Shown here piece by piece: positions 54,301-63,705 of a stretch of 64,000 bases of DNA. Each line of letters starts with the position of its first letter. The first letter of the stretch is position 1. Under the pieces are notes generated by a model that was not told where the DNA came from, ran no database searches, and saw nothing but the letters and a program-made list of their open reading frames with translations. Source of the DNA: Phocoena phocoena (taxonomy: Eukaryota; Chordata; Mammalia; Artiodactyla; Phocoenidae); NCBI RefSeq assembly GCF_963924675.1, contig NC_089239.1, positions 6,933,001 to 6,997,000 on the forward strand, in the 5' to 3' direction. Position numbers and translations under genes: made by a program.

Positions 54301-57300
54301 TCTGCCTGTGGGCAGAGGGGCGGCGCTCAGAGCCTGACCTGCTAGGTCTCCACGGCCCCCTCGACCCCCAGGAGGGAAACACATTGTCCTCGACTCGCAG
54401 ACAGGAAACTGAGGCTCAGAAAGGCCGGCCCCTCGCAGCCATCCTGAGGCAGACACAGTCCATGTCACCTCCGACCCTAAACACCAGCCTCGGTTTATAA
54501 CGAGCAGGGCAGTGGGGCCACCGCACCGGCCACTGGGGAAGTCGCAGGGGTCTCCAGATTTCTGCCTCCTTTCCCGCCTGTTTGGCCAGAACAGGACATT
54601 CCCTGGGAGGGAGGCCTCCTAGATTCCTTCTTCATCCCCTGCCCCCCCTGTGGTCTCGCCCTCCCCTCGGGGCCAAGCCGCGTCTGGTAGCGGCGGCTCC
54701 TGTAAGTTGAGACGCTGGTCCCTCGCTCTCCCCGGGCCTCCCAGGCAGAAGCGCTCCTCCCCAGGACGTGAGGCCCAACAAGAGTACAAGCGCGGAATTC
54801 CTAGAACTGCTGTTCCCCTTCCAGGGGCGGGAGAGCATTTCACAACACGGTCAGGCGGAGGGCCGGACGCCTGTGCTCGGACGCGGGCCAGCCTCCCGGG
54901 AGCCACGCACTCGGATGAGCTTCCAGCCGGCTCACCGGCGGTGCCCCGACGACCGGGAGGCACAGCTGCAGCCACGCGGGCCCGCAGGGCTCTCCCTCCC
55001 TGTCCTTGCCTGGGCGGCTGTTCTTGCTGGGCAGTCTGCTTGGCAAGCAAAGCCGACCGGTCTGGGAGAGAATCTTGGTAGAGAAGTAGAAGAGCAGGCT
55101 CCCTCCAAGCCTCCCCTTCACGTCTGGCCCCGCCAGCTCTGCAGAGAGAACCAAGATGCCCATGTTCTCAAGGGTCAAGGGGTCTTATGAAGGTCCTGGA
55201 GTAACAAAGGTGCCACCAGCGAGTGGCAAAGGGCCCCCCCTTCAGGCCCCATGAGGGAATAGGCCAGTTGATTCGAAAATTAAGCAGAAGGGACAAGGCT
55301 TTTACAGGGACATTCAGAACAAAATAGTTGAATGAATTCTTCTGGGCGGGCCCAGCTCCTCCCCGTTCCCTGTGCACCTGGCAGAGCCAGGTAAGGCTGC
55401 CTCTGAAACTCACTACCAACAGGGGAGTGCCCGTCTGAAATGCCCCACCCCTGTTGTTGCTGGAAATGGGAGGGGCCCTGTTTTTTGTGAATGGCACCCC
55501 CCAAATTCACATGCAGAAGCCCCAACCCCTAGTACCTCAGTGTAACCCTAATTGGAGAGAAGGTCTTTTAAACAGGCCATTATGTTAAAATGAGGCCATT
55601 GGGTAGGGGCCCTAAAACAACATGCTGGTGTCCTTGTAAGAGGAGAGAGAGATTCCACAGAAGAAGGACACCCACCAGGTGCAGAGGCAGCAAGAGGGCT
55701 GCGGTCTGCAAGCCAAGGACAGGGCCTCAGGAGAAACCAAGCCTGCCGGCACTTTGATCTTGGACTTCCAGCTTCCAGACCAAGGAGAAAATAAACTTGT
55801 TGTTTAAACTACCCAGTCTGTGGATTTTGTTACGGGAGCCCTAGCAAATTAATATAGGCCCACTTTCCCCTTTTGTTCAGAAGAGCAGAAGAGAGAAGCC
55901 CAGGGCTTCCCTGGTGGCACAGTGGTTAAGAATCCGCCTGCCAATGCAGGGGACACGGGTTCGAGCCCTGGTCTGGGAAGATCCCACATGCCACGGAGCA
56001 ACTAAGCCCGTGTGCCACAACTACTGAGCCTGTGCTCTAGAGCCCGTGAGCCACAACTACTGAGCCCCCATGCTGCAACTAATGAAGCCCACGTGTCTAG
56101 AGCCCGTGCTCTGCAACAGGAGAAGCCACCACAATGAGAAGCCCGCTCACCTCAGCGAACAGTAGCTCCCGCACCGCAGGCAGAGAAAGCCCGCGTGGAG
56201 CAACAAAGACCCAACACAGCCAAAAATAATAATAATAATAAAATAAAATAGATTTAAAAAAATTTTTTAAATAAAATAAAACCCAAGTCTGCTTCCTTTG
56301 TGAAGTCTCCCTGCCACTCCCCAGAGCCCTTTTAAAAAAAAAAAATAGAGAGAGAGAAGCCCACTTATACGCACCCACTCTTTAAGGCAAGAGACCCAGT
56401 TCTTCACCTGCACACCGTGTGCCTCACCAGGCGTGTGCTGACTGTGAACCCGCCTGCACCCCCAGTAGTCTCCCTCCCACCCACCTGTGGACTGCTGGGC
56501 TCAGACACCTGACATCATCCTCTTGCCAGTATTCCAGAAAGTCAAGGATGTTCAAATGCGAGTGCTGAGCAGGGCTGGGCAAGCACGGGCTCCTCTGAAG
56601 GGTGTACCCAAAGCCCGGCTGCTTGAAAGGGAAAGAGGTAGGCTGGGCGGCAGTTAGTAAGAGAAGGCATGACACCAAGTGAATGTATGGCCCAGTGGCC
56701 TGGCACCATGGCCATCTGTATGGTTTGCGTTCTGGAGCTGGACAGAAGGGCTTGAAAATGGGGCATGGGATCTATGACTCAATATTATCAGGAAGGTGTC
56801 CTCTGTTCTTAAACCAACAGTCAATACACAGGCTTGTGATTCCTGTCTGCTTCTACACCTGGCCCTGGCTCTGCTGGCTACACAGCAGGACGGGCAGTTA
56901 AGTCTCCTTAAAGGACTGTTCTTTGAGGCTTGGCCCTTGTGGAACATCGTCTAAAAGTGTGGTCCACATAAATCCTCCAATCCCTGTTTGCACATGCAGC
57001 TTCCCTCATTCAAAGGAGTTATTTTCCCCTCTCGTTGAATCTGGGCTAGCCTGCAGCTTGCCTTGACTGACAGAATACCATGTCAGTGACATTATGTGAC
57101 TTCTGAGCCTAGGCCTTAAGAGGCCTTGCAAACTGCCATGTAAATAAGCCCACATTCTGAATGATGTGAGACCACGAGGACAGAAAGAGAGCCCAACTTT
57201 CCAGCTGTCCCCAGCAATGCCCAGACAGGTGGCTAAGGCCATCTTGGACCTTCCAGCCCAGGGCAATCCAGCTGCCAACTGTATGCAGAAGTAGCTCAGG

Positions 57301-60300
57301 CAAGATGATCAAAAAATGCCCAACTGGCCCAAAGAATGAAGAGAAATAACAGATTGTAGTTGTTGTTGAAGTTACTAAGTTTGGGGATGGCTTGTTATAC
57401 AGCAGTAGCTAACTGATACAGCCATTCTCATCAAGGCAAGTATCTCTGGGTCTAGTATCTGAGCTCTCCCCATGAACCTTCATGGGCATAAGCAATGGGG
57501 TTACAAGGCCCATGTCTTGAGCATCCAAATGCCATGGATAGATGTCACCTATTTCCACCTAGTCAGCAATACTGGCTGCAAACAAGTAAATAAAGAGCAG
57601 CAATCCTAGTGTCTAAGACCTGGGCCCCAATACTGACTTGCTCAGTATAAAAAGTCACTTCCTTCCACTTTCTGCTCCATAATGATTGGGAATAATACTG
57701 GGATAAGTGGGAAAGTTCAGAGAAAGTTAGCTTCTGCCTCTGGGACTTTCCAAGATAAATAACTATACCTGTAACTGAAAGGACAGAAAAGAAAATTCTA
57801 AATATTCTTACTAAGCCAGCTCAGACCCAGGCCTGGTGGTAGAGACACTAGGTTACCCTGAGAATGCTTTCACTGCAGGAGTCTTTTCAACCCTTCACCT
57901 TCTAGACATCACACGTAGCTGGTGGCACTGCAAAATAAGCCGTCTCTGAAAGAACTTCCTATCTAACCTAGGGAACAAACACGTAAACAAATACACATGA
58001 TTCACTGTTATGAATCATAAAGCAGGAAGAATGCTGGCATGGATCTCAGTAAGATGAGAAAGTAACAGATTTTTCCTTTGTTTGTTTGAACACACAAGGA
58101 TCTATGCACACAAATGAATACCTTTTGTCCGTTTCACCTTAAGAAGCAATCCTTTTTTCAGTAATGCTGCCCTTTCCTAATTCCTCTTCCAGGAACGACA
58201 TCAAATAACGACCTGACAAGCAAACGCCTCACTACTTTATACCAAGAGAACAATATGGTACCATCCTGCTGGCCCTTTCACCAAACGTGGTAATGAAGGA
58301 CTTCTTTGCTCTTTCAGGAAAAAACAAAAAAACTCCTTTTTCAAATAATGAGGCCCTGCCACCTTTGAGGAAAAAAATACATAAGCTTCTGAAGGCAATT
58401 CAAATCCAACAGCTGTGTCTGCATTGTTAGAATGTAAGGCCTACCAGGCCGACTACTTAGAGCGGGCAATTCTCACTTAATATCATACAGGTTCTCAGGG
58501 GTGGCGTGGGGTGTCTGTCTAATTGCTTCAGTCTATAGATAAAACGCTGATGCTTATAATTCTATTTCAGGTGTGACTTCATCTTTCTAACTTGCAACGC
58601 AAGCCCTCGAGGTCACACTGTCTTCCCATGCCATAAAGGCCTTAAGAACAGGGAGGCCATGGGCATTGGAGGGAGTCTGGGATGCTCTACACCAGGGTCC
58701 TCGTCAAAGTCTTTAATGAGGCACGTAGTGTGGAATGTTCCAAACGCTTTAAAAGGAAGCTCAGGCCAGTGTAAAAGGAGGCCCATTACAGTTCCCTCCT
58801 TGCCTTAATGTCAAGTTCTTTTAACCTGTAATAAAGAGATAATGTGGACTTCCCTGGTGGCGCAGTGGTTAAGAATCCGCCTGCTAATGCAGGGGACACG
58901 GGTTCGATCCCTGATCAAGGAAGATCCCACATGCCACGGAGCAACTAAGCCCGTGCGCCACAACTACTGAGCCTGTGCTCTAGAGCCCGCGAGCCACAAC
59001 TACTGAGCCCGCGTGCCACAACTACTGAAGCCCGCGTGCTTAGAGTCCGTGGTCCGCAACAAGAGAAGCCACCTCAATGAAAAGCCAGCGCGCCACAACG
59101 AAGAGTAGCCCCTGCTCACCGCAACTAGAGAAAGCCCGCGCACAGCAACGAAGACCTAACGCAGACAAAAATAAATAAATAAAATAAAATAATTTATTTT
59201 TTAAAAAAAAGAGACAATGTGACTAAGGTCTGGGGACACTGGCTGTACCCCAGCTTCAGTGCCCAGCCCACCTCCCCATCTTCCCGGCACTGTCTGTTCC
59301 ACAGCCAGACCTGGGAGCTGCCCTAAGGTAAGCTTCCTGGGCACAGACTTTGTTTGTCTAACCAAATAGGGTGCCAGTAACACCTGTAGTCCTACCTGCG
59401 TACCTCTGATTAACCTTATCCAGGTCCGGGACTTAGGTATGACTACCACCCAAGCAATAACCCCTATAGCTTTGGGGTCAAACATCCAATAAGGAACTGG
59501 GAACGTAGAGGTTGGTGGGGGAAGGGTGGATGAAGGTATCTGACCCACTCAAAGGTTCTGCTGGTTTATGGTGTTACTGGAGATTTTTAAGACTTCACAG
59601 ATATAGAGAACAGACTTGTTGCTAAGGGAAAGGGGTGGTGGGGAAGGGAAGGATTGGGAGTTTGGGATTAGCAGATGCAAACTATTCTAATATATATAGA
59701 ATGGATAAACTACAAGGTCCTACTGTATAGCACAGGGAACTATATTCAGTATGCTGTGATAAACCCTAATGGAGGGACTTCCCTGGCAGTCCAGTGAATA
59801 GGACTCTGTGCTTCCAAGGCAGGGGGCACAGGTTCGATCCTTGGTCAGGGAACAGGTTCGATCCCTGGTCAGGGAACTAAGGTCCCTCATGCCGCAGAGC
59901 GTGGCCAAAAAAGAAAAAAAAAAAAAAAAAAAAACCCTAATGGAAAAGAATATGAAAAGGAATATATATGTATAACTGAATCACTTTGCTGTACAGTGAA
60001 ATTAACACATTGTAAATCAACTATACTTCAATAAAATTAAAAAAAAAAAAAACCCACAAGACTCCACAGACTCAAATATTCATCTGTGACACTCCCTGAA
60101 GTAAATTTCTCTTAAGTTCTCCAGATACCTAACTTCAGATCAGTGACTCAGCCTGTGTGGGGTTAATGACCATGGAAAGCAAAGTGAGTCACAGGCATGG
60201 AAATGGCTCAGGTCACCTGCTCTCATTCTGCCCCAGGGACAGACACTGCAGTGCTCTTCCCAGCAAGAGTGACCGGCAGACACTTTACTCCAGTAGTTCC

Positions 60301-63300
60301 TGACACTTCCCACCCAGGAAGACTCTGTCAAAAGCCTGGCTCGGGCTTCTCTGGTGGCGCAGTGGTTGAGAGTCCGCCTGCCGATGCAGGGGACGCGGGT
60401 TCGTGCCCCAGTCTGGGAGGATCCCACATGCCGCGGAGCGGCTGGGCCCATGAGCCATGGCCGCTGAGCCTGCGCGTCCGGAGCCTGTGCTCCGCAAAGG
60501 GAGAGGCCACAACAGTGAGAGACCCGCTTACCGCAAAAAAAAAAAAAAAAAGAAAAAAAAGCCTGGCTCTCCAGACCCTGGTTTAAAGATGGATGCCAAA
60601 CCCAACCTCAAGAGAAGTTTACCTGGATAGAAGCATCACTTTTGGTCAGACCGCAGAGGACTGAAACGGTGAGGGCTGTCACATTCCACTAATTCCTGGG
60701 TACTCGGAGTGTGGTACTTACACCAATCACTGGGAGCTAGTTAGATGACCCAGCAATCCCACTACTGGGCATATACCCTGAGAAAACCATAATTCAAAAA
60801 GAGTCATTGAACCAAAATGTTCATTGCAGCTCTATTTACAATAGCCCGGAGATGGAAACAACCTAAGTGTCCATCATGGGATGAATGGATAAAGAAGATG
60901 TGGCACATATATACAATGGAATATTACTCAGCCATAAAAAGAAATGAAATTGAGCTATTTGTAATGAGGTGGATAGACCTAGAGTCTGTCATACAGAGTG
61001 AAGTAAGTCAGAAGGAGAAAGACAAATACTGTAAGCTAACACATATATATGGAATTTAAGGGAAAAAATGTCATGAAGAACCTAGGGGTAAGACAGGAAT
61101 AAAGACGCAGCCCTACTGGAGAACGGACTTGAGGATATGCGGAGGGGGAAGGGTAAGCTGTGACAAAGCGAGAGAGGCATGGACACATATACACTACCAA
61201 ACGTAAGGTAGATAGCTAGCGGGAAGCAGCCGCATAGCACAGGGAGATCAGCTCGGTGCTTTGTGACCGCCTGGAGGGGTGGGATAGGGAGGGTGGGAGG
61301 GAGGGAGACGCAAGAGGGAAGAGATATGGGAACATATGTATATGTATAACTGATTCACTTTGTTATAAAGCAGAAACTAACACACCATTGTAAAGCAATT
61401 ATACTCCAATAAAGATTTAAAAAACACACCATTGTAAAGCAATTATACTCCAATAAAGATTTAAAAAAAAAAAAAAAGAAAAAGAAATGCAGAATCTTAG
61501 GCCCGACCGCAAACCTACAGAATCATAATCTGCATTGAAATGAGGTCCCCAGGTAATTCGTACGCACATCGAAGACTGAGAAACAGCACTCCAGACTGAA
61601 GCAGAAGGGGGCCAGGAATGACCTTTTCCCATTAGGTCAAGCTCCTCTGCCCTGGGCAAAGGGGCGGCAAAGGGTTGGGCTGAAGTGGGCTTTGGAGGAA
61701 GACTCCACAACTTGGCTGAGGCAGAGGCAAGCCTGGATCCTCCAGGTTATGGGCTGTGAGCTGTGCCTCCCCGGCTGGACACCCCAGACAAGAAAGACCT
61801 GGCTTTAGGCTCTGGGCACTGCTAGCTTCCTTCCTGTTGGCCTCAGAAACGAAGTTACACTCTGATGCCCCTTCTTCTCTCTCTCAACTGAAGACCTTCG
61901 AAAGGAGGAAGATTGGCTGAGGTCTGCCCCAAAGCCCTATTTCCCAGTGCAAAGTGAGAAGTGGGAGCTCCCTATCAACGGCACCCTTGGCTATTGCTCC
62001 AATCCGACCCACCCCATCTAGCAACAAAGCTTCAAAATCGGGCCACCTGAGCCTCAGGCCTGCCTCAGTGCCCACCCCGAACAGATCAAGCACAGGTTCA
62101 CACCCTCACTTGAAGGAGCCCCAAAACTGTCCAGAAAAGTCCAGGTAGGCACATCATGACACAGAAAAAGCAGAACAGCATGGACTATATAAGTTCCAGC
62201 ATGGAAAGAGAACTTGAGTCAAAGAGGGGTAGCAAGGGTTGCTGGGAACTTTTCCTCGGATCGTTTTTAATAGATGAGGCAGCATTTCTCCCCTCTATGC
62301 TTGGCTGCTATTTCTTCTTCAGTCTGTGGAAACGGTGTGACACTGCACAGTGGGCACGTATTTGGGGCCTCAGTACCGCGTTCCATAGAATAAGGCGGCA
62401 CCGTTGTACAAGAACGTCTAAGATCGCTAACAGCTCTAACATTGTATGTTTTGGATCAAACAGCTCCGGACCTCGGATCTGGCAGTGGTCGCTGGTGGCG
62501 GGACAGCTGCCTGAGAAAATAAGCATGTGGCCCCGACGCTGGCAGGCGACGAGGCTGCAGCCCCGCCCGCGCACGTCCGTCCCCACCCGTGGGTCTCAGC
62601 GGAGCGCCAGAATCTGCGGCGGTTTTCGAGTAGTTTGGGAAGGAGCGGTGGAAGAGGGTGGAAGAGGAGGGGGGAAGGGCAGAAGCGGGTGAAAACAGCG
62701 CGAGGACGAGAGGGAAGTGGTGAGCACGAGGGTTTCATCATGCAAACGCGCGGGCAGGTTTCATCAGCGCCCGTGCGCCGGGACTCCGGGACTGGAAGGG
62801 AACGCCAGGCTCCCGAGGACAGCCCAAGGCGGGCCCCCACCCGCGCCAGCTCAGCTTCCTCTTCCTCATCCATTCTCAGGGAGGTCACACGGTTCCCTCC
62901 CCTCCCCCCTGGGCAGAAGAACGTGTTTTTCTGCACAGCGCGGCCCGCGGCCCCAAGTCCCTTCGCTGAGAACCACACGCGTAAAAGGGCGATCTGCCAC
63001 CCGTGTCGTCGAGGCACTGCTGGAGCAGGCGAGCACCCTCAGCCCAAAGCTGGGGGTGCCTCGGGAAGGAAAAAGGGCTCTGCAAGAGGCAGTGACGCCA
63101 ACAACCTGTTCCATAAAAACCCCAGGCCCGGCCTCTTCTTGGTTCGTGGGTCACCCTGACCCCACCCTATTCCGCCTCAAAACTGCCCCCAGCACCCACA
63201 AGGGGCAGCACACCTTAGCATGTGCCAGTCCTGGAAGCGTGCGTTTGTTTGGGTGAGAGGACTCAGCTGTCTCTCCCAGAAAGAAGGAAACTAATGTGGT

Positions 63301-63705
63301 GGCATTTGCAGCCGCGGCTCTGGAGTTCGCACCCAGAGAGCGGTCTATTGAAGGCGGCCCCCTGTGCGCTCCCTGTGGCCACCTCCGTGACCCTCACCGC
63401 CTCCCTGATGCCCCGTATCCGTTCTTCCCAGTCGCCGCGCCCCGGAGCCAGGTCGCCACGTCCAGCTGGCGGTTACCGAGCCCTCGAGCTCCGCCCAGTC
63501 CGTTCTCCACACCGCCCGCACCCAGAGCGGGAGCGCGGCGACCCCCGAGCCCGTGCCTACCTCCCGGGGTGGTACTGAAGAGTGTGCCGCCGGGGGTGGT
63601 GCTGTAGTCCCCGGGCGGCAGGTGCACGCCGTCGCTGAGGACCACCCGGCGAGTGGCGGGGATGGCCCGGCTTGGGGTCTGGCTGCAGCTGCTGCCGCTG
63701 GACAT
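42298..63705 (-). CDS. EIF4EBP1: EIF4EBP1 (4E-BP1), eIF4E-binding translational repressor, complete
   Basis: 4E-BP1 is a small, largely disordered cytoplasmic protein that blocks eIF4E from binding eIF4G, repressing cap-dependent translation until mTORC1 phosphorylates it. The CDS joins 63561-63705, 44486-44665 and 42298-42329 (145+180+32 nt), giving 118 codons plus TAA, the same length as the human protein. Visible motifs: RAIP (13-16) and C-terminal TOS motif FEMDI (114-118), both used by RAPTOR/mTORC1; the eIF4E-binding motif YDRKFLM (54-60); priming sites T37 and T46 in two TTPGG repeats; and S65, T70, S83, S101 and S112. All are intact. The ATG has A at -3. Differences from the human protein as I recall it are conservative and outside the motifs (for example S at 3 and 24, H at 28). 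Intron 1 is 18.9 kb and intron 2 is 2.2 kb. Confidence 0.98.
42849..43046 (-). repeat. CHR-type SINE, intermediate form, minus strand
   Basis: In EIF4EBP1 intron 2. T-rich flanks TTGTTTTTTTC and TTGTTTTCCTTTTT; tail of TTTATTTA. Confidence 0.9.
43047..44485. other. EIF4EBP1 intron 2, unique part
   Basis: No repeat or exon recognised; overlapping open frames on both strands reflect moderate GC content. Confidence 0.45.
44486..44665 (-). CDS. EIF4EBP1: EIF4EBP1 coding exon 2
   Basis: A 180-nt exon (residues 49-108) with the eIF4E-binding helix and phosphosites S65, T70, S83 and S101. The acceptor is CTGCCAG and the donor GTGAGT. Confidence 0.98.
44666..45884. other. EIF4EBP1 intron 1, 3' end
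   Basis: 45040-45115 (ACTCCATTTTACAGAGGGGC) is MIR-like; 45640-45880 is AT-rich. Otherwise unique-looking. Confidence 0.45.
45901..46245 (+). repeat. CHR-type SINE, long form, with damaged head
   Basis: Head mutated (GGGGGATTTCCCTTGTGGTG). Shares its target sequence AAAGACTGCAGA with the adjacent L1 end: copies at 45888-45899, 46246-46257 and 46513-46524. Confidence 0.9.
46258..46512 (+). repeat. L1 3' end, 5'-truncated
   Basis: About 255 bp of 3' UTR (GATTAACATATACATACTAC, CACTTGAAACTAACACAACA, TATTCCAATGAAAAAATAAA) between copies two and three of the AAAGACTGCAGA target sequence. Confidence 0.8.
47205..47334 (-). repeat. CHR-type SINE, short form, minus strand, lacking T tail
   Basis: GCACGGCATGTGGAACTTCC to CCACCAGGGAAGTCC; the tail end is eroded. 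Confidence 0.82.
47338..47560 (-). repeat. L1 3' end, minus strand
   Basis: TTATTGAAGTATAGTTGATT then GTGTACAGCAAAGTGATTCA and TGCTATACAGTAGGACC are the antisense of a ruminant/cetacean L1 3' UTR, with an internal (TA/CA)n run. Confidence 0.8.
47704..48056 (+). repeat. CHR-type SINE, long form, complete
   Basis: Duplication AAAAAAGAACTTGGAG at 47688-47703 and 48057-48072. Confidence 0.95.
48110..48640 (-). repeat. Old L1 (L1M) 3' part, minus strand
   Basis: Antisense wording such as GTACAGTTGAGTAGTGTAAG, CACTTAGCATAATGCCCTCA and CATTCAATTGTATGGCTATA identifies an ancient L1 3' end. Confidence 0.75.
48641..50010. other. EIF4EBP1 intron 1 segment, nothing recognised
   Basis: Unique-looking; short minus-strand frames (for example 49169-49516) have no domain match. 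Confidence 0.4.
50028..50460 (+). repeat. CHR-type SINE, long form with expanded internal repeat
   Basis: About 430 bp rather than ~340. Four consecutive ~36-38-bp units (each containing CTACAA..TACTGAGCC..CTCTAGAGCCC) occupy about 50142-50285. CCAACAGG ends both flanks. Confidence 0.93.
50646..51253 (-). repeat. CHR-type SINE, long form, minus strand, interrupted
   Basis: Host SINE split at TGGCAGGCGATTC by the SINE at 51003-51213; T-rich 3' tail at 50646-50708. Confidence 0.9.
51003..51213 (-). repeat. CHR-type SINE, 205-bp form, nested in a long-form SINE
   Basis: Perfect duplication TGGCAGGCGATTCTT at 50988-51002 and 51214-51228 shows insertion into the older long-form copy. Confidence 0.95.
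51262..51600 (-). repeat. CHR-type SINE, long form, minus strand
   Basis: Immediately follows the nested pair; (TTTA)/(CTAT)n tail at 51270-51317. Confidence 0.93.
51601..52187. other. EIF4EBP1 intron 1 segment, nothing recognised
   Basis: AT-rich left half, possibly an eroded L1 3' piece; no exon. Confidence 0.4.
52204..52329 (-). repeat. CHR-type SINE, short form, minus strand
   Basis: Perfect duplication TCACTGAACCCCTTTG at 52188-52203 and 52330-52345. Confidence 0.95.
52965..53160 (+). repeat. MIR element
   Basis: CCCACTTGCTGGCTGTACCC, CTCTGTGCCTCGATTTCTTC, TGTAGAATGGGGATGATGG and TGGCTGACACAAAGTAAGCC follow the MIR consensus order. Confidence 0.75.
53428..53689 (+). repeat. CHR-related SINE, divergent long form with internal 25-bp repeat
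   Basis: Head GACTTCCCTGGGGGCGCAG; the body repeats AACTAAGGAGCCCACCTGCC-type units about four times and ends in (AATA)n. Flanks AACCACCACAAGG and AACACCACAAGG. Differs from the usual long form in the unit sequence. Confidence 0.88.
53704..53820 (+). repeat. CHR-type SINE, short form
   Basis: GACTTCCCTGGCGGTCCAG to GTGTGGCCAAAAAATTAAAA, directly after the divergent copy. Confidence 0.92.
53821..54639. other. EIF4EBP1 intron 1 segment
   Basis: Mostly unique; 54375-54425 (ACAGGAAACTGAGGCTCAGA) is MIR/L2-like. Confidence 0.4.
54640..55000. other. Intronic CpG-rich block in EIF4EBP1 intron 1
   Basis: Unique-looking, CpG-dense sequence in the middle of an otherwise CpG-poor, repeat-filled intron. 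Open frames of about 143 codons exist on both strands but show no family resemblance I can recognise. It may be an orphan CpG island (enhancer or alternative start). Confidence 0.5.
55480..55856 (+). repeat. MLT1-like LTR (ERVL-MaLR), solo
   Basis: GTGAATGGCACCCCCCAAAT, TTAAAATGAGGCCATTGGGT, AAACCAAGCCTGCCGGCACT, GAGAAAATAAACTTGTTGTT and GAGCCCTAGCAAATTAATAT follow the expected LTR order, with AATAAA near the 3' end. No internal region. Confidence 0.7.
55903..56283 (+). repeat. CHR-type SINE, long form
   Basis: Complete head and body, (AATAAT)n and AAATAAAATA tail; target duplication not clear. Confidence 0.92.
56284..56940. other. EIF4EBP1 intron 1 segment, nothing recognised
   Basis: Unique-looking; contains a short (GA)n run after an A tract near 56335-56357. 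Confidence 0.4.
56945..57420 (+). repeat. MLT1-like LTR, decayed
   Basis: GTGTGGTCCACATAAATCCT, GTTGAATCTGGGCTAGCCTG, AGAGGCCTTGCAAACTGCC and GTTACTAAGTTTGGGGATGG..AGCAGTAGCTAACTGATACA resemble an MLT1-family LTR. Confidence 0.6.
57421..58846. other. EIF4EBP1 intron 1 segment, repeat-poor
   Basis: 57600-57710 (AAAAAGTCACTTCCTTCCAC) is MIR-like. The rest, 1.1 kb, has no repeat I recognise and no exon. Confidence 0.4.
58847..59207 (+). repeat. CHR-type SINE, long form, complete
   Basis: Flanks AAAGAGATAATGTG and AAAGAGACAATGTG (one mismatch). Confidence 0.95.
59590..60045 (+). repeat. L1 3' end split by a SINE
   Basis: 5' half ends CTGTGATAAACCCTAATGGA, 3' half resumes AAACCCTAATGGAAAAGAAT and finishes CAACTATACTTCAATAAAAT-poly(A). 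Same L1 3' UTR family as 46258-46512. Confidence 0.82.
59774..59931 (+). repeat. CHR-type SINE, short form with duplicated B-box segment
   Basis: Inserted in the L1; duplication AAACCCTAATGGA at 59761-59773 and 59932-59944. A 24-bp unit containing GGTTCGATCC is tandemly duplicated (59829-59852 and 59853-59876, one mismatch). Confidence 0.95.
60343..60556 (+). repeat. CHR-type SINE, 205-bp form
   Basis: Perfect duplication AAAAGCCTGGCTC at 60330-60342 and 60557-60569; A tail with one G. Confidence 0.95.
60690..61590 (+). repeat. MER5A-like element split by an L1
   Basis: Left piece 60690-60745 (GTGTGGTACTTACACCAATC, GGGAGCTAGTTAG) and right piece 61485-61590 (AAATGCAGAATCTTAGGCCC, GGTCCCCAGGTAATTCGTAC, GACTGAGAAACAGCAC) join into a MER5A-like sequence. 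Confidence 0.55.
60746..61484 (+). mobile_element. 5'-truncated L1 (ORF2 C-terminus and 3' UTR)
   Basis: A frame of about 80 codons at 60817-61059 matches the L1 ORF2 C-terminus ([19 protein letters not shown]). It is followed by a 3' UTR whose last 44 bp is tandemly duplicated (61381-61424 and 61425-61468), then poly(A). Only a fragment of the reverse-transcriptase protein tail remains, so it is inactive. Confidence 0.9.
61591..62479. other. EIF4EBP1 intron 1, CpG-island-proximal flank
   Basis: Unique-looking with moderate GC; short frames near 61884-62148 have no recognised domain. Confidence 0.4.
62732..62740 (-). promoter_or_regulatory. C/EBP-ATF composite (CARE) motif TGATGAAAC, copy 1
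   Basis: The minus strand reads TGATGAAAC, fitting the TGATGNAAN amino-acid/ER-stress response element bound by ATF4 heterodimers. It lies about 0.8 kb into EIF4EBP1 intron 1, where ATF4-responsive sites have been reported for this gene. Occupancy is inferred. Confidence 0.6.
62758..62766 (-). promoter_or_regulatory. C/EBP-ATF composite (CARE) motif TGATGAAAC, copy 2
   Basis: An identical TGATGAAAC, 26 bp (start to start) from the first copy and in the same orientation. The tandem arrangement strengthens the case that this is an ATF4 response module. Confidence 0.6.
63561..63705 (-). CDS. EIF4EBP1: EIF4EBP1 coding exon 1
   Basis: Encodes residues 1-48 plus one base, covering the RAIP motif and the T37 and T46 phosphosites. 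The donor reads G|GTAGGC. It lies inside a strong CpG island. Confidence 0.98.

Noticed and set aside
54619..55190. Overlapping ~143-codon frames on both strands in EIF4EBP1 intron 1
   Set aside because: Low-complexity Gly/Pro/Ala/Arg translation of CpG-rich DNA; kept only as a CpG-rich block.
50028..59207. tRNA genes suggested by A-box and B-box motifs
   Set aside because: The boxes belong to SINE heads; no cloverleaf with acceptor-stem pairing is present.
60817..61059. 80-codon protein with reverse-transcriptase tail similarity
   Set aside because: It is the C-terminal remnant of L1 ORF2 in a 5'-truncated copy, not a host gene.
62156..63256. Several 180-210-codon open frames at the EIF4EBP1 CpG island
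   Set aside because: Stop-poor because of GC content; no domain, overlapping frames on both strands, no splice or Kozak support.
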